From assembly GCA_905250115.1 (NCBI GenBank), contig CAJNOI010000031.1:86507-150506 (forward strand): a DNA stretch of 64,000 bases, in the 5' to 3' direction. This DNA is from Adineta steineri. Its lineage: Eukaryota; Rotifera; Eurotatoria; Adinetida; Adinetidae. Within the stretch, counting starts at the first letter, position 1. The number at the start of each line of letters is the position of its first letter. Positions 12,542 through 23,776 of the stretch are shown here, piece after piece. Made by a program: the position numbers and the translations under genes. The notes beneath the pieces were generated by a model that saw only the letters and a program-made list of their open reading frames with translations, was not told where the DNA came from and searched no databases.

Positions 12542-13308
12542 TTATGGGATCATTTTTTTCATATGTTCATAATTTTGACGTTTTTGTTTAATTAATTCTG
12601 ATATTTCATTTTCAATAAAATCAAATTTTTGACGAATTTTTAAATTATATTCACGTTCTAAATGTATTAATATATTTGAATCATCCGTAGCAGTTCTATA
12701 AAATAAAACAAAAAATTTTCTATTAAAATAAAATTTTTTGTATACTCTTGTTCTTTTATTGTATGAAGATCAACATCCGTTGGTCTTAGTAAAGGTAAAA
12801 TCTCTAAATTATGATCTCGTACACGATGATTTTTAATTTTTCCTTTTAATAATTTATTTCTTGATGCAGATAATTCAAATTCAATATAAACATATTTTTG
12901 TTCATCATCATTAGTTTCTGAAGTTGCTTGTTTTATTGTTCCAAATGTACGTAAATATTTTTTTATATCATTAAGGGATATATGACCTGGTAAATTTTCA
13001 ATACAAATTTTTCGATCAACATATAAAGGAACAGCTGTATGAAGAATTTCATTAAATGGTCTTACATCAAGATTTATTCCATTATTAAGAATATGATTAG
13101 ATGTAGAAAGAAATTTTAATGCTGATTGTACATTTAAAAAACGAACAAATGTAAAATCAACTAAATAAGTTTGTTCTGAAGATAATAAACGACGTGAACA
13201 ATCAAGAATAAGACCAAATTTTGAACAATATTCAACTAAACATTCATTTGATATTGTACGTGTATTACCAATATACACAGTCGATGGTTCTGATTCATTG
13301 TTGTTCAT
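12542..13308 (-). CDS. two-RRM RNA-binding protein A (upstream tandem paralogue)
   Basis: 238 residues from exons 12746-13308 and 12542-12695. RRM1 starts TVYIGNTRTISNECLVEYC with FTFVRF as RNP1-like strand. RRM2 starts KICIENLPGHISLNDIKKYL with YVYIEFE. The second exon adds the helix LEREYNLKIRQKFDFIENEI, which matches the last exon of the adjacent paralogue. The protein lacks the long Ser-rich linker of copy B. The ATG at 13306-13308 was preferred over the longer open frame because a pyrimidine-AG acceptor (CTTTAG) lies 12 bp upstream and the extension is low complexity. The two genes are probably an ancient tandem duplication and possibly co-transcribed. Confidence 0.8.
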
Positions 13309-14817
13309 AATTATGAATCTAAAGAAATTTTGTTTAATAAATCTTTTCTTATTATTGAAATAAATAATATTTAATGAAAATATAAAATTGGGAATATGTG
13401 AACATCTGATCGTCAAGGTGTCTATGTATGGATGGATATTATCAGGATGATATGTGTACACACAACAGATGTCTCTCATAAACAACGTAATAACTCATGT
13501 AAAACATAAACATAATAAATATTGAATCTTCTGCAGAGAAATTGACTATCAGAGTTATTGAATAAGTTTAAGTTAGAAAATATTTTCCAGCAAAGGAGAT
13601 CGTATGATGTATAACAGAATAAATATATTATTATTATCATGTAGTTTAGGAATTCACTGTTTTCTTTGTTCTTATTGATTGTACAAGCACGAGAAAATCT
13701 ATTTCGGAAGTAAAACTATTTTGTATTCAAAATTAGTACTATTAAATAATTTTCAAATCTTTCTTATTGAAAAAAATGGTGCTAGATATCTTTGTAGAAA
13801 ATACAGTATAGTGCATTTTTCATAAGAGCACACTTATCAATCTTTGTTATAGTTGGAGAAATAGAACAACTATAATTTATAATCTTGTTAGTAACATGTA
13901 TATAGATAGGTTGTTGAACTTTCATAAGAACATGAATGTAGATGTATCAATATATTAGCTTGACACTTTTTGAAAAGATGATATAATTATTAACTACAAT
14001 GTCAAATTGTATCTCAAGAGTTTTATATAATTAATTGTTCTATTACGAACAATAGAAAATTTTCTGATGATCAATTTTTAGGTTGTTTCCTTATTATGCT
14101 ATTATTATAAACGAGAAAGAATCATACTATATATGTATTGTCCTATTCTCATTTAAGTTCCATTCTTTCTTCTTCGAACGATGATGTAACTATTTGTATT
14201 TGGGCGTTGTTAATCGATTACTTTGATTTTTTTTTGTATCTTCTTCACTTGTCGGATTTTATTCAGCTTTCATAAAAAATATTTACAAATAGATATTTCA
14301 TAAGATAATATTCAGTACTAATTTATGCATTCGATTCTTTATGTGTGTGCTCTAGAAAAGTATCAGATAATGAATATGATTTTCTTTCATTCTACTTTTT
14401 TCTCATGGAAGAACTATTACTATCTTTTATCAATTCTATTTCATATAAGATACGATAATAAATAAATAACACAATAACATTTCATGACAGATATTCCTAA
14501 TCTGTCAAAATCAATAATATAATGATCTATAGTATATTCAATGATTCTTTTCATTTCCTTCTTGATTAAAAAAAGTCAAACAATGAATACTTCTATTATT
14601 CATATGTACTATGTAAACTTTTCATTTATAATCATGTCAATTCTTCTTCTTTTGTATCAAGGCTAATAAGACTAATTGATGTCGTTCTAACCTTATTCGT
14701 GGTTAATTAATTTGATCAGGCGCCAAGTTTTCTAGTCAACTAAAATAAGAGAGACAGAAATATATATATATATATAGTTTTGTTTTAGATTGCTTTGTAC
14801 TCATTCATTCTCATATA
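13309..14817. other. long intergenic region
   Basis: About 1.5 kb between the divergent RRM pair (-) and the coiled-coil gene (+). It is AT-rich with no open frame of note. A TA run lies directly upstream of 14780. Regulatory content cannot be judged by eye. Confidence 0.5.
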
Positions 14818-15712
14818 ATGTCTTCAATAATTCATGCTGTTGGTCATGCTCTTACTGGACATGGTGATAATTCCGATAAGAAATCAAATGTTCATACAGT
14901 TGTATGTGATGATGTAAAAGTAAAATCGATTGTAAATAGTCAAACACAATCGAACATCTCAAACGGACATTCACAAAATAAAATTAATGAATTAATGGCT
15001 AAATTAGGTAAAATTTATTTAAAAAAAATTTTTTCTCCCGAATTCTTTATAGGTTCAACACATACACAAATTGATGAGTATTCTCAACGTCGTAATGATG
15101 AAATATCTGAAGCTGTTAAAACTAGTATTGATAAAATTGTTCAGGAAACATTAATTCAACAACAACAATTACTTAACGATGCTCAAAAACAATCAACTGA
15201 AATTGAAAATAATTATAAAGAAAAATTAATGTTGTAAGTTTTTAAAAACAAAATTCAAATAAATAATATTTTCTTTTACAAAGATTTATATCTCAACTTG
15301 ATGAAGATAAAGCAGCAGTATTAGCACAACTTGAAAAAGATTTAAATCTTCGGCAAGAACAAATTCTTGATACAGCTAGAAAACGTATCGATGGATTAAA
15401 TGAAGAAGCGAATCGATTAAAAATAGTAGAAAATCTTTTCTTTTTTCTATTGTATAATATTTTTTATTAGAATGTACTTAAAGAGGCTCAAGCTAGAGAA
15501 AATTCTAAAATTGAAGCAATTACAGACAAAGTTGCTCAAGTAATTTATTGAAATTTTAATCAAAAATTTATTAGTTTACCGTTTTTTTCTAGCTTGGTGC
15601 TGAAGATGCAAGTCGTCGTTTAAAAACAACAACAACAACGGTTATTACAACAAAAGCACATGCAGAAAGTCATACAACACATGATGCGAAATCATCTTCG
15701 AAACATCATTGA
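14818..15712 (+). CDS. charged, helical His-tailed protein, unrecognised
   Basis: 233 residues from exons 14818-15007, 15053-15233, 15284-15425, 15471-15539 and 15593-15712. Residues 1-55 are polar and look disordered. Residues 65-205 are a near-continuous charged amphipathic helix with repeated Glu/Lys/Gln and Ala (QLEKDLNLRQEQILDTARK, NVLKEAQARENSKIEAI). The tail is Thr-rich and then His/Ser-rich (TKAHAESHTTH, SSKHH). There is no signal peptide or membrane segment. The layout (disordered ends, long amphipathic helix, few hydrophobics) resembles LEA or tardigrade CAHS proteins and also ordinary coiled-coil scaffolds. No diagnostic motif is present, so function is open. Confidence 0.75.
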
Positions 15713-16520
15713 ATGAAAAATTAAACTATATATATGTTATGTAATAATATTTAGATTGTATTTTCTTTTTCGTTATTGTGGAATGTTATGTTAGTTATTC
15801 AATTATTTATATTTTAATTGAATGAATAGAAATGAGATTTATTATTTATACATAAATGATAGAATAAAAATTCCTAATGAATATAAAAACAGTTAATAAT
15901 TATATTGCCATTATGTATTTTTTGATAAGACAAAAAAACATTGATAATGTTTCGAGGAATTATTTTATCGTAGTTGTTTCATAATATAAAATATTACCGA
16001 TGTGAATAAAGCTCAGTGATAGGATTTTTAAATTGTATATATATTTTTTCACATGTTTAAAAAAAATCTTGAGTGATTCAAAATAAAGCAGAGAAAATAT
16101 TTATTTCGTACATATTAACAAGCAAAGTTCTTCTATAAATTACATTCAATAACTGAGTAACAAAATATAGAACAAAAATTAAGTTTAACCTGCTTTCATA
16201 CATATTGGAAAACACACTCTGAATATCGATATCATTCTTATTTTTAGAACGCAAAGATTAAACCTTAAAAATAATTTTAATATAAAATATAACACACTTT
16301 GTTGTGTGAGAATGAAACATATGTAGTTATTTTTTCTTTTAAAATCTTCTAATTGAATTTTCGTTTATCATCGTTGTCACTATTTATGGGTATACAGATG
16401 AAAAAATTCTCACATGTAGGTGTTAAAACAGCGACCTATAAAACCAATTTTATTTTCATTGATTCTTTATCGAGTATTTTCATATTCACATCTTCACTTA
16501 ATCAATTCAAGCTACTTACA
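15713..16520. other. intergenic between two + strand genes
   Basis: AT-rich spacer with possible AATAAA signals near 15863. The sequence just before 16521 is C/T-rich (cacatcttcacttaatc) as in 5' leaders of highly expressed genes. No further gene seen. Confidence 0.5.
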
Positions 16521-17398
16521 ATGAAAGCTGCTATTGCTCTTATCTTCTTCGCCTGTGTTGCTGGCTCAATGGCTGCCGATGCTCGTGGTGAATTCATGAA
16601 CCAACTTACTGCAACAGGTCAACAATTCATTCAAGCTGCTTTGACCTCACTCCAAGGATCCATGAGTGCTTTTCTTCAACAAATGCTTGGTGGAGCCAAC
16701 CAACTTATTGGTACACTTGGTGGACGAGACAACTTCTTTGATAGTATCTTAGCCACTTTACAAGGAATGGTTGGTCAAATGGTTCCACAACTTATGGGTC
16801 AACTTATGGGCTCTCTTACATCACTCATTGGTTTGTATTTCTTTTTTTTCTCAACTAATATCTATCATCTTTTCAATGAATAGGTGGATCCCGAGGAGCT
16901 TTCGATGGTGTTTCAGAAATCTTTAATAGCTTCCTTGCTAGCATCCAAGAATCACTCGCTGGTTTAGGTAACCACTTTCTTAACCAAGGTTTATCCGCTG
17001 TTCTTGGTGGACTTGCTGGTGGTCGAGCAAATATGTTCAGTGATATGTTAGCTTGTAAGTAGATCTATAGATGTGTGTGCGTCTGTTTGTACATTAATGT
17101 TAATATTCTCTCTCTCTCTCTCTCTATTGTAGCAATTTCATCAACCTTCACTACTATGATGGGTCAAGCTAGCACTGCTGTCTCAGGTGTCGTCGCTGGT
17201 TTACAAGGTGCTGCTACTGGTATCCTTGCCACTGCTCAACCACACTGGGAAGATCTTCAACAACAACTTCTTGGTNNNNNNNNNNNNNNNNNNNNNNNNN
17301 NNNNNNNNNNNNNNNNNNNNNNNNNNNNNNNNNNNNNNNNNNNNNNNNNNNNNNNNNNNNNNNNNNNNNNNNNNNGTACCCTTGTTGGTGGTCGTTAA
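16521..17398 (+). CDS. secreted low-complexity Gly/Leu/Gln-rich protein, interrupted by assembly gap
   Basis: Starts with a clear signal peptide (MKAAIALIFFACVAGSMAA). Exons 16521-16830, 16884-17054 and 17133 to the gap are in frame. The mature chain is poor in charge and rich in Gly, Leu, Gln, Met and Ser, with recurring segments such as QQMLGGANQLIGTLGG, GQLMGSLTSLIGG and SAVLGGLAGGR. It contains no Cys. After the 100-N gap the frame ends TLVGGR and stop. The GG(R) units recur before the gap (GTLGGRD, GLAGGRA), so the missing piece probably holds more of the same. The longer frame from 16353 was rejected because the signal peptide begins at 16521. Function unknown; a secreted structural or mucus protein is a guess. 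Confidence 0.72.
17276..17375. other. 100-N assembly gap
   Basis: Exactly 100 Ns, the usual placeholder for a gap of unknown size. It falls inside the third exon of the secreted low-complexity gene, so a repeat collapse is a likely cause. Confidence 0.98.
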
Positions 17399-18511
17399 AC
17401 ACTGTTGAGATTGATGTCATAGGTTTTATGATTGAAATAAAATATCATGTTTGAGTAAACATGAAGGAAACGCTTTCTTGTTTTAATAATCATGGCATAA
17501 GAGAAATCTTATATGCAGCTTAGCCGCTGTTAAGAAAAGTGAAGCTAACTCATATGTGGCTACTAATCACTATAGAGTGAATCATAAAAATTGATGTCAG
17601 TGGAAAGGTAATATGCTTGAAATTGATGACTGGCAATATTTTATAGACATTCTATCATACTCCATAGAATTGAAATGTAGATAATCATAAATTGAAGAAT
17701 ATGTAAATCTAAATCGAATGACTTTCACAAATATTGTATTTGTTTGAGATATATATAATTGGTAGAAGATTGATTGATGAATGATTGAGTGGAAGTGAGT
17801 GTTAAAATTCAAGAAATTCTAAGAGATTGAAGGCAGTGTCACCTTATGCAAAAAATAGCTATTACTCAATCATTTCATTTGTTGAAAGCCGCTGCTGAGA
17901 TTTTTTACAACTGCTTATAATAGAGAACAATAACAAGAATGATATTTCTTTCGAAACTTTTTTATTACATTATATTGAATAATGTTATATTTGTTATAAT
18001 ATAATCTGTTATGGTGTAAATATAGTTATTACCTTCGAATATGTTCTTTATTTTCTAGTATGTATTAATTTGAAATTAAATTAAAATTTTTCACATTTCT
18101 TGAATATTCTTGTTTCATACTATTATGAAATCGATTAAGATAAAATATTAAATTATGTATATTCATCATTTGTAATATTGAACTGAAGAAGTGTTATTCT
18201 ACACTATTTAGATCATTGTTTGATATTAACTATTCTTTGCAATTATAACCAATGGATCTTTAAAATCGAAATAGTATATTTTTTTATAATAATATTTTGT
18301 ACTCGGACAATTTTCAAATCTAGTTTATGATGTCAATCAGAAAATGACATGTCATTTTAAATGATATCTATGACAGTTACTTTAGTTTTTATAAACAGCT
18401 GTAATTGTTTTTCTGCCAATTATTCTATTTAAGATATAGAAACAATAATTGTTTTTCTATCAGTCAGTTTATCTAGGATATAGAAACAAGAATTGTTTTT
18501 CATGTACAAAT
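17399..18511. other. intergenic, AT-rich
   Basis: No gene seen. A near-duplicate pair of about 40 bp lies at 18409-18500: 'gataTagaaacaa..attgtttttc' occurs twice. It is a local direct repeat just upstream of the protease start. Confidence 0.5.
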
Positions 18512-20261
18512 ATGAATCAAAGCGTTTATCTATTGTTCATACTTATTAGCTCAACATTTGCAGGTAAATCTTCTAATACTATATTATATTAATTAATAAC
18601 TATATTATTAATTATTAAATTTAATAGCTACGGCATCATATAGTACAGTACAAACTAGTACAATAGCAGCAACAACAACCAAAAAATATCTGAGCACAAC
18701 AGCAACAACTCAAAAAGATCTAAGCACAACAACAATTACCAAAAATGATCTGAGCACAACAGCAATAAATAAAAATAATTTGAGCACAACAGCAACTGCT
18801 CAAAAAGATCTAAGCACAACAGCAACAACTCAAAAATATATGAGTACAACAGCAACAACACAAAAAGATCTGAGCACAACAACAATCCAGAAAGATCTGA
18901 GCACAACAGCAATAACCAAAAATGATTTGAGCACAATAGCAACTGCTCAAAAAGATCTGAACATAACAGCAACAACCAAAAAAGATCTGAGTACTACAGC
19001 AATAACAGAAACAACATCTTTAACAACACACATTTCAGGTAAAATAATTGTTTTTTTATTATTTAATTATGATATTCATATGTAGAAGTTAGTCCAATAC
19101 CATTACCTACATCTTTAAATGATAAAATTGATTATCAAATTTATCAGACACGTTTATTAACCGATATTGCTGAAGAAAATCGTGTTGCACTTAAACGTCT
19201 TACAATAATGATGTCTCATTTGTTGGATAATAATACGAAAGCAACAGTAGATTATACAATTAATGAAGAAAAACAACATATTGAACCTTTACAACATGTT
19301 GACAACGGTAAACTATTTCTTTCTTATTCACATATAGTTCATGTTAACTTATTGATTATACCTTTATTTAAATTTTCTAGTTACTAAACCAGATGAGCAT
19401 ACATTACATGTATCATTTGGTGTTGATGCAGATCCGGGTCAATATCCATGGGCTGTAGCATTACAGGGAAACGATCGTGATCGTTGTGGTGGTACATTAA
19501 TTGATAATCAACATGTTCTAACTGCTGCTCATTGTATTGGTATCCGTAATACGGTTATACGTTTAGGTAGTCATAAATATGATGAAGGTGAACTAGTAAA
19601 ACCCAGTTTTTATTGTGTTCATCATGGATATTCATCATCAAATTATTACCGAAATGATTTAGCAATAATACGTCTTGCTAAACCTGTATCTGTTCTATCA
19701 CCAAAACGTGTATCAACAATTGATATATGTAATTCAACTAATATTATAAATACAGCTGCATCATCAAATACAGTTGATCTTTGGATGGTTGGTTGGGGTT
19801 TAAAAAATAAAAATATTATACCAGAAGCATTACAACATGCTCAAGTGGCTTTAACTGATAAATCAAAGTGCTTAGGATCAAATAGACATACAGATGTATG
19901 TGTTCAAAGTCGACCAAATACCAGTCCAATGGGGTTAATTAATTTACAAAATAATTTTTATTTCAAATAAAATAAATTCTTTATTTCTTTTAGAGCATGT
20001 TCTGGTGATAGTGGTAGTGGATTATTTCAACATACAAAATCAACGGATCATTGGTGTGTACTGGCTGTTGCCAGTTCATCCAATAGTGATATTTGTGAAG
20101 AGACACAGTTTTCAAACTATGTTCAAGCAACAAGTCCAGATTATACTGAATGGTTTAAAAATGTATTAAATAAAAAAAAATCTTTTGATGATTTACAAAA
20201 AGCACAAAAATGTAAAACACATACATTGGCACAACAAATTTGTCTACTTGCTTCATGTTAA
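18512..20261 (+). CDS. secreted trypsin-like serine protease (S1) with Thr-rich repeat stalk
   Basis: 501 residues from exons 18512-18563, 18628-19038, 19086-19307, 19381-19933 and 19994-20261. A signal peptide (YLLFILISSTFA) is followed by a Thr-rich tandem stalk (residues 20-150) of about ten 11-residue units like LSTTATTQKD. The S1 domain opens with YPWAVALQGND. His is in LTAAHC, Asp in NDLAIIRL and Ser in CSGDSGSG, so the triad is intact. The usual GDSGGP is GDSGSG. The family's RIVGG-type activation site is replaced by VSFGVDADPGQYPWA, so the activation route is unclear. The stalk suggests an O-glycosylated mucin-like spacer. Confidence 0.9.
18695..19015 (+). repeat. Thr-rich coding tandem repeat, about 30-33 bp unit
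   Basis: About ten imperfect copies of a unit with core 'gatctgagcacaacagcaac' (the Asp-Leu-Ser-Thr-Thr-Ala-Thr portion) inside exon 2 of the protease. One copy has lost a Thr-Ala codon set, so units are not all the same length. Confidence 0.85.
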
Positions 20262-21397
20262 AATTCGTTTATCAAAAATTTTATTTTTTTAATCATGCAT
20301 AATTAAAATTTATGACTGATAATACTAATTTAATCAAATAGATAGTCAATATATTCTCTTAGATTGTATTTATATTCAAATAAATTTAGTATGAACTCAA
20401 TTGGTTCAAGTATAGAAAGTAAAAATATTCTCTTCGGATACTTCTATTGATTATAATGATAATTATAATTATGATATCACCATACATTAATGTTTCTCAT
20501 CCATTTCAACTTTGATATATATTTATACAGAATGAAAATTGAATAGTGTTATTGAGAAATAAATTTGAACATAGAACAAAAAAGTAATCCATGTTTTATA
20601 CTCGACGATCAATACTTCGGATAGGTTAAAAGAAGATTCAGAAAATTGTCAATTTTTTTGTATCAAAATGATTTGGTTTCTTTTCTTTATAGATTAATAT
20701 ACTATGTACAAATTACAATGAGACAATTTACGAAAGACGTTCGAAAGATTATTAACTATTTTTAAATATTTATGGTTTTAGGTTAATTGAGAACTCCTTT
20801 GATTTTACAGAAGTCAAAGCTTTTTTCTTCGATATTGAAAACAGATACGGAATGAAGCATTTCCCTGTTCCTAAACTACTGTCACTGTTAGACTTAAATA
20901 GGGGTAGGTGTAAGATAAGGATGCCGAGAAGAGCAACCTATAGCGACCTACAGTTTTCTTTAATCGAAAACGATTGAATGGGAACAGCTTTTCTTCGATA
21001 ACGTATAAGGTAAAATATTTTTCAAACTAATCATCTTTAAAAAATATGCAGAAGAACATGATCTATCATCTAGATGAAATTTTGTTTTTGATGTTTAATT
21101 TAAGTACATAGACTTCGCATTTATGGTTTCGAAGTACAATGGAAAAAGTTCTGTAATTACATTCTAATGATGAGCAAATAGAATCCTCTATATACATGCG
21201 TAAATAATAGGAAATTGCGTTGATTTGTACTAGATTTTCATGCTTTTTATCAAAAGAGTTTAAGACATTCGTTTGCATGTTTTTCAAAGATAGTTCATCA
21301 TTAATTTTAATTCAATAGAAAAAAGAAGCTGTCTCTTATTTTTACCGAAGATATATATTTAGATTAAAACTGATTTAATAGAAAAGTTTTTGAATTA
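20262..21397. other. intergenic, convergent 3' ends
   Basis: Lies between the protease (+) and the unrecognised membrane-protein gene (-). AT-rich; I see no exon or repeat that I can support. Confidence 0.5.
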
Positions 21398-23688
21398 TCA
21401 TTCTAGATAAGAATCCTGTTTTTTATTTAATTTCTGGAGAATATTAAAAAGAGATTGACAAATAGATTGATATCGATATGAATTATTGTCATCAGTCATT
21501 GATGATAATATTTGATAAAGATGTGTTAAAATTGTTAATAGAAACATTTTTTCATGTGAATAATATTGATGAAGATATCCAAGAATAAATTCCGAACTAT
21601 GAAGAATATCAATCAAATATTGACATTCGAGAAAATTAGTTGGATCTAATGATTGACATGAACATTTATTAGCTATAATTGTTCGAAGAATATGGAAAAA
21701 TTGTGGTGTATAAGAAAGAAATGTTAGAAGATTAGATGATGGTTGTAAATTAGTATTTGTATTTTCGATATTTACTGCATGATGTATTAGATCCGAAAGT
21801 ATTTGACCAATATCAAATGAATTAATCGATTCTAAATCTAAAACATATTGATGTAAAAATTTATCGTTTTAATTTTTCACGTTTGTCTTTCGAAATGATC
21901 TACGAAAAGTTAACTATGAATTATATTGATATTAATTCATAGAATTCTTTGTATCGAATAGGGATGTAACAGTGCAAACTCGTAAACTGTTGAGAGCTGG
22001 TAACCATCTCTAGCTCGTGATGAACTGAATTGATATGGAACTGTCACACCTTCAGTATAAAATTCTAAAATATTCCTTACCCGATTGTTGAAGATTTTGA
22101 ATCAATATTTGTATATTTTCATAATTAATTTCATTATCTTGATTTCTAATATTATTCAATAACATATTGTCACATCCTATATACTCAAACATTTATATTT
22201 TAATTTATTTCGATTAAATTATTTAATATGAAAAGAAAAACAATTTTCTTACGTTTTCCTTCTAAATAATTATCATCATTAAAAAATCTTGAATCAATAC
22301 TTTTATTTGTTTGTGAACAACTAAGATCTGTTTTATAATTATCCAATCTTTGTATTTTACATAAATTATTATTATTCATACTATCATCAGAATCACTATC
22401 CTCCGATATTGAATGTATTGTTGTTTTAGCTAAATGTTTTTGAATACAAACCATCAATTCAATGAAGAAATAATCTATTTAAACATACATAAATGCGAAG
22501 ATTTCATGAAAATATACCATATGATTAAACCAAAAATAATAATACTGATAATGAAAAGTAATGCAAAGAAAGTAGGATAAGATTGTCTTTGTTGAATAGT
22601 CATTGATGAGTATTTCTTATAATCATTCTGATGTTGTGTTGTAGCTAAATAGATGGTAATCCCAACTTTGGTCGAAAAACTAAAATGTCGAAGTATATAA
22701 AGATCGAAAGGTAAAAATGTCGAAGGATGGGTGTGGATATGGGTGTGGGTGAGGGTGAAGGTGTGGGTAAGGGTGAGGGTATGGGTGAGGGTGTGGGTGT
22801 GGGTGAGGGTGAAGGTGTGGGTGAGGGTGAGGGTGTGGGTGAGGGTGTGGGTGAGGGTGAAGGTGTGGGTGAGGGTGAGGGTGTGGGTGAGGGTGTGGGT
22901 GAGGGTGTGGGTGAGGGTGTGGGTGAGGGTGTGAGTGAGGGTGAGGGTGTGGGGGACTGTATGGATGTGGGTATGGCTAAATATAGATGAATGTTTATAT
23001 TTACACTGATACTCACACCCACTCTCAAACGTCTTTCTTAATTTTTACCACTAAGTTGTTTCGAACACCCAAAATCTTATCATTTTCATATTTCGACTTT
23101 TTTTCTTCGATATTTTTATCCTTCGATATTGTTATACTTCGGCATTTTTTACTTCGATATTTTTATATTTCGACATCTTTATACTTCGACATTTTATTTT
23201 CGACATTTTTCGTTCGATCTTTTTATACTTCGACATTTTTACTGTCGACCAAAGTTGGGAGAATCAAATAGATATATCAAGAAACTCAATACATGAAATA
23301 GAATTCTCTTATTGAACATACATATATGAACAGTAAATGTTGATGATTCTGTCTCTGTATTCGATTTTTCATACATTGATTTCCATGTTTTTCCTTTTCT
23401 ATTTTGAACTAAATAATGATTATTATTTAAATTTGATTGTAAAAATAGTTTTGAATCACATCGAGATAATAAATCATATGAATAACATGGATTCATATTT
23501 GTTGTTGAATGAATAGGTAATTGAATAAATGACCTACGAATTATTATTGTAAATTTTCCATGAGTATTTACTTCATATACTTTAGCTATATTATTTTTAT
23601 ATCTTAAATATTTTCTTGGTTGTTTAATTTTATTATTTGAATTTGTTTGAATTAATTGTTTTTTGTGAAAATATAATTTTCTTTTCAT
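21398..23688 (-). CDS. unrecognised protein with one predicted membrane segment
   Basis: Exons recognised on the minus strand: 23322-23688, one ending at 22644, one around 22253-22457, 22081-22176 and 21398-21837. The first exon is Lys/Asn-rich. The second encodes [19 protein letters not shown] and further hydrophobic residues, a likely transmembrane helix. The third is acidic ([15 protein letters not shown]). The last encodes a helical 145-residue region ([35 protein letters not shown]). The join between exons two and three is not certain: a GTTTAA donor near 22536 gives an open frame, while other donors give stops. The first intron is enlarged by an inverted-repeat element. No known family recognised. 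Confidence 0.6.
22655..23265. mobile_element. 611-bp inverted-repeat (MITE-like) element inside an intron
   Basis: The ends carry the inverted 16-mer TCCCAACTTTGGTCGA (22660-22675 and its complement at 23245-23260). The sequence just inside both ends is made of inverted 'aaaatgtcgaagtataaagatcg' type repeats. The element is flanked by direct copies of AAATAGAT (22647-22654 and 23266-23273), read as an 8-bp target duplication. Removing the element and one copy restores a 58-bp intron with normal GT and AG in the surrounding gene. It encodes no transposase. An 8-bp duplication is typical of hAT elements, but the termini do not start CAGGG, so the superfamily is open. Confidence 0.72.
22729..22972 (+). 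repeat. TGTGGG/TGAGGG telomere-like minisatellite
   Basis: About 240 bp of alternating GTGGGTGAGGGTGA-type 6-bp and 12-bp units, interspersed with GAAGGTG variants. It lies in the middle of the 611-bp inverted-repeat element. The hexamer matches TGTGGG, known as a bdelloid telomere repeat. It would form Gly/Glu/Val ORFs on one strand and Pro/Ser/Thr ORFs on the other, which I do not regard as genes. Confidence 0.92.
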
Positions 23689-23776
23689 CTCGATTTGTTT
23701 AGAAAAATACTATCTTAGTAACTAGGAAAGTTTAATTAAAAAAGCAGTATAATTTTATTCAAAACAAAAATATTTA

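Noticed and set aside
17075..17420. ORFs crossing the N gap in other frames
   Set aside because: Open only because Ns contain no stops; the secreted-protein frame explains the region.
18736..18975. Leu/Cys-rich ORF on the minus strand
   Set aside because: Antisense shadow of the Thr repeat of the protease gene.
22729..22972. CRISPR-like regular repeats
   Set aside because: There are no unique spacers; the array is a continuous G-rich minisatellite in a eukaryote.
22645..23028. Pro/Ser/Thr (minus) and Gly/Glu/Val (plus) ORFs over the minisatellite
   Set aside because: They are direct translations of the TGTGGG/TGAGGG array in several frames and lie in an intron-borne element.
23239..23321. 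Coding extension of the membrane-protein first exon into the inverted-repeat element
   Set aside because: Splicing at the GTATGT donor at 23321 gives a better model and leaves the element wholly intronic.
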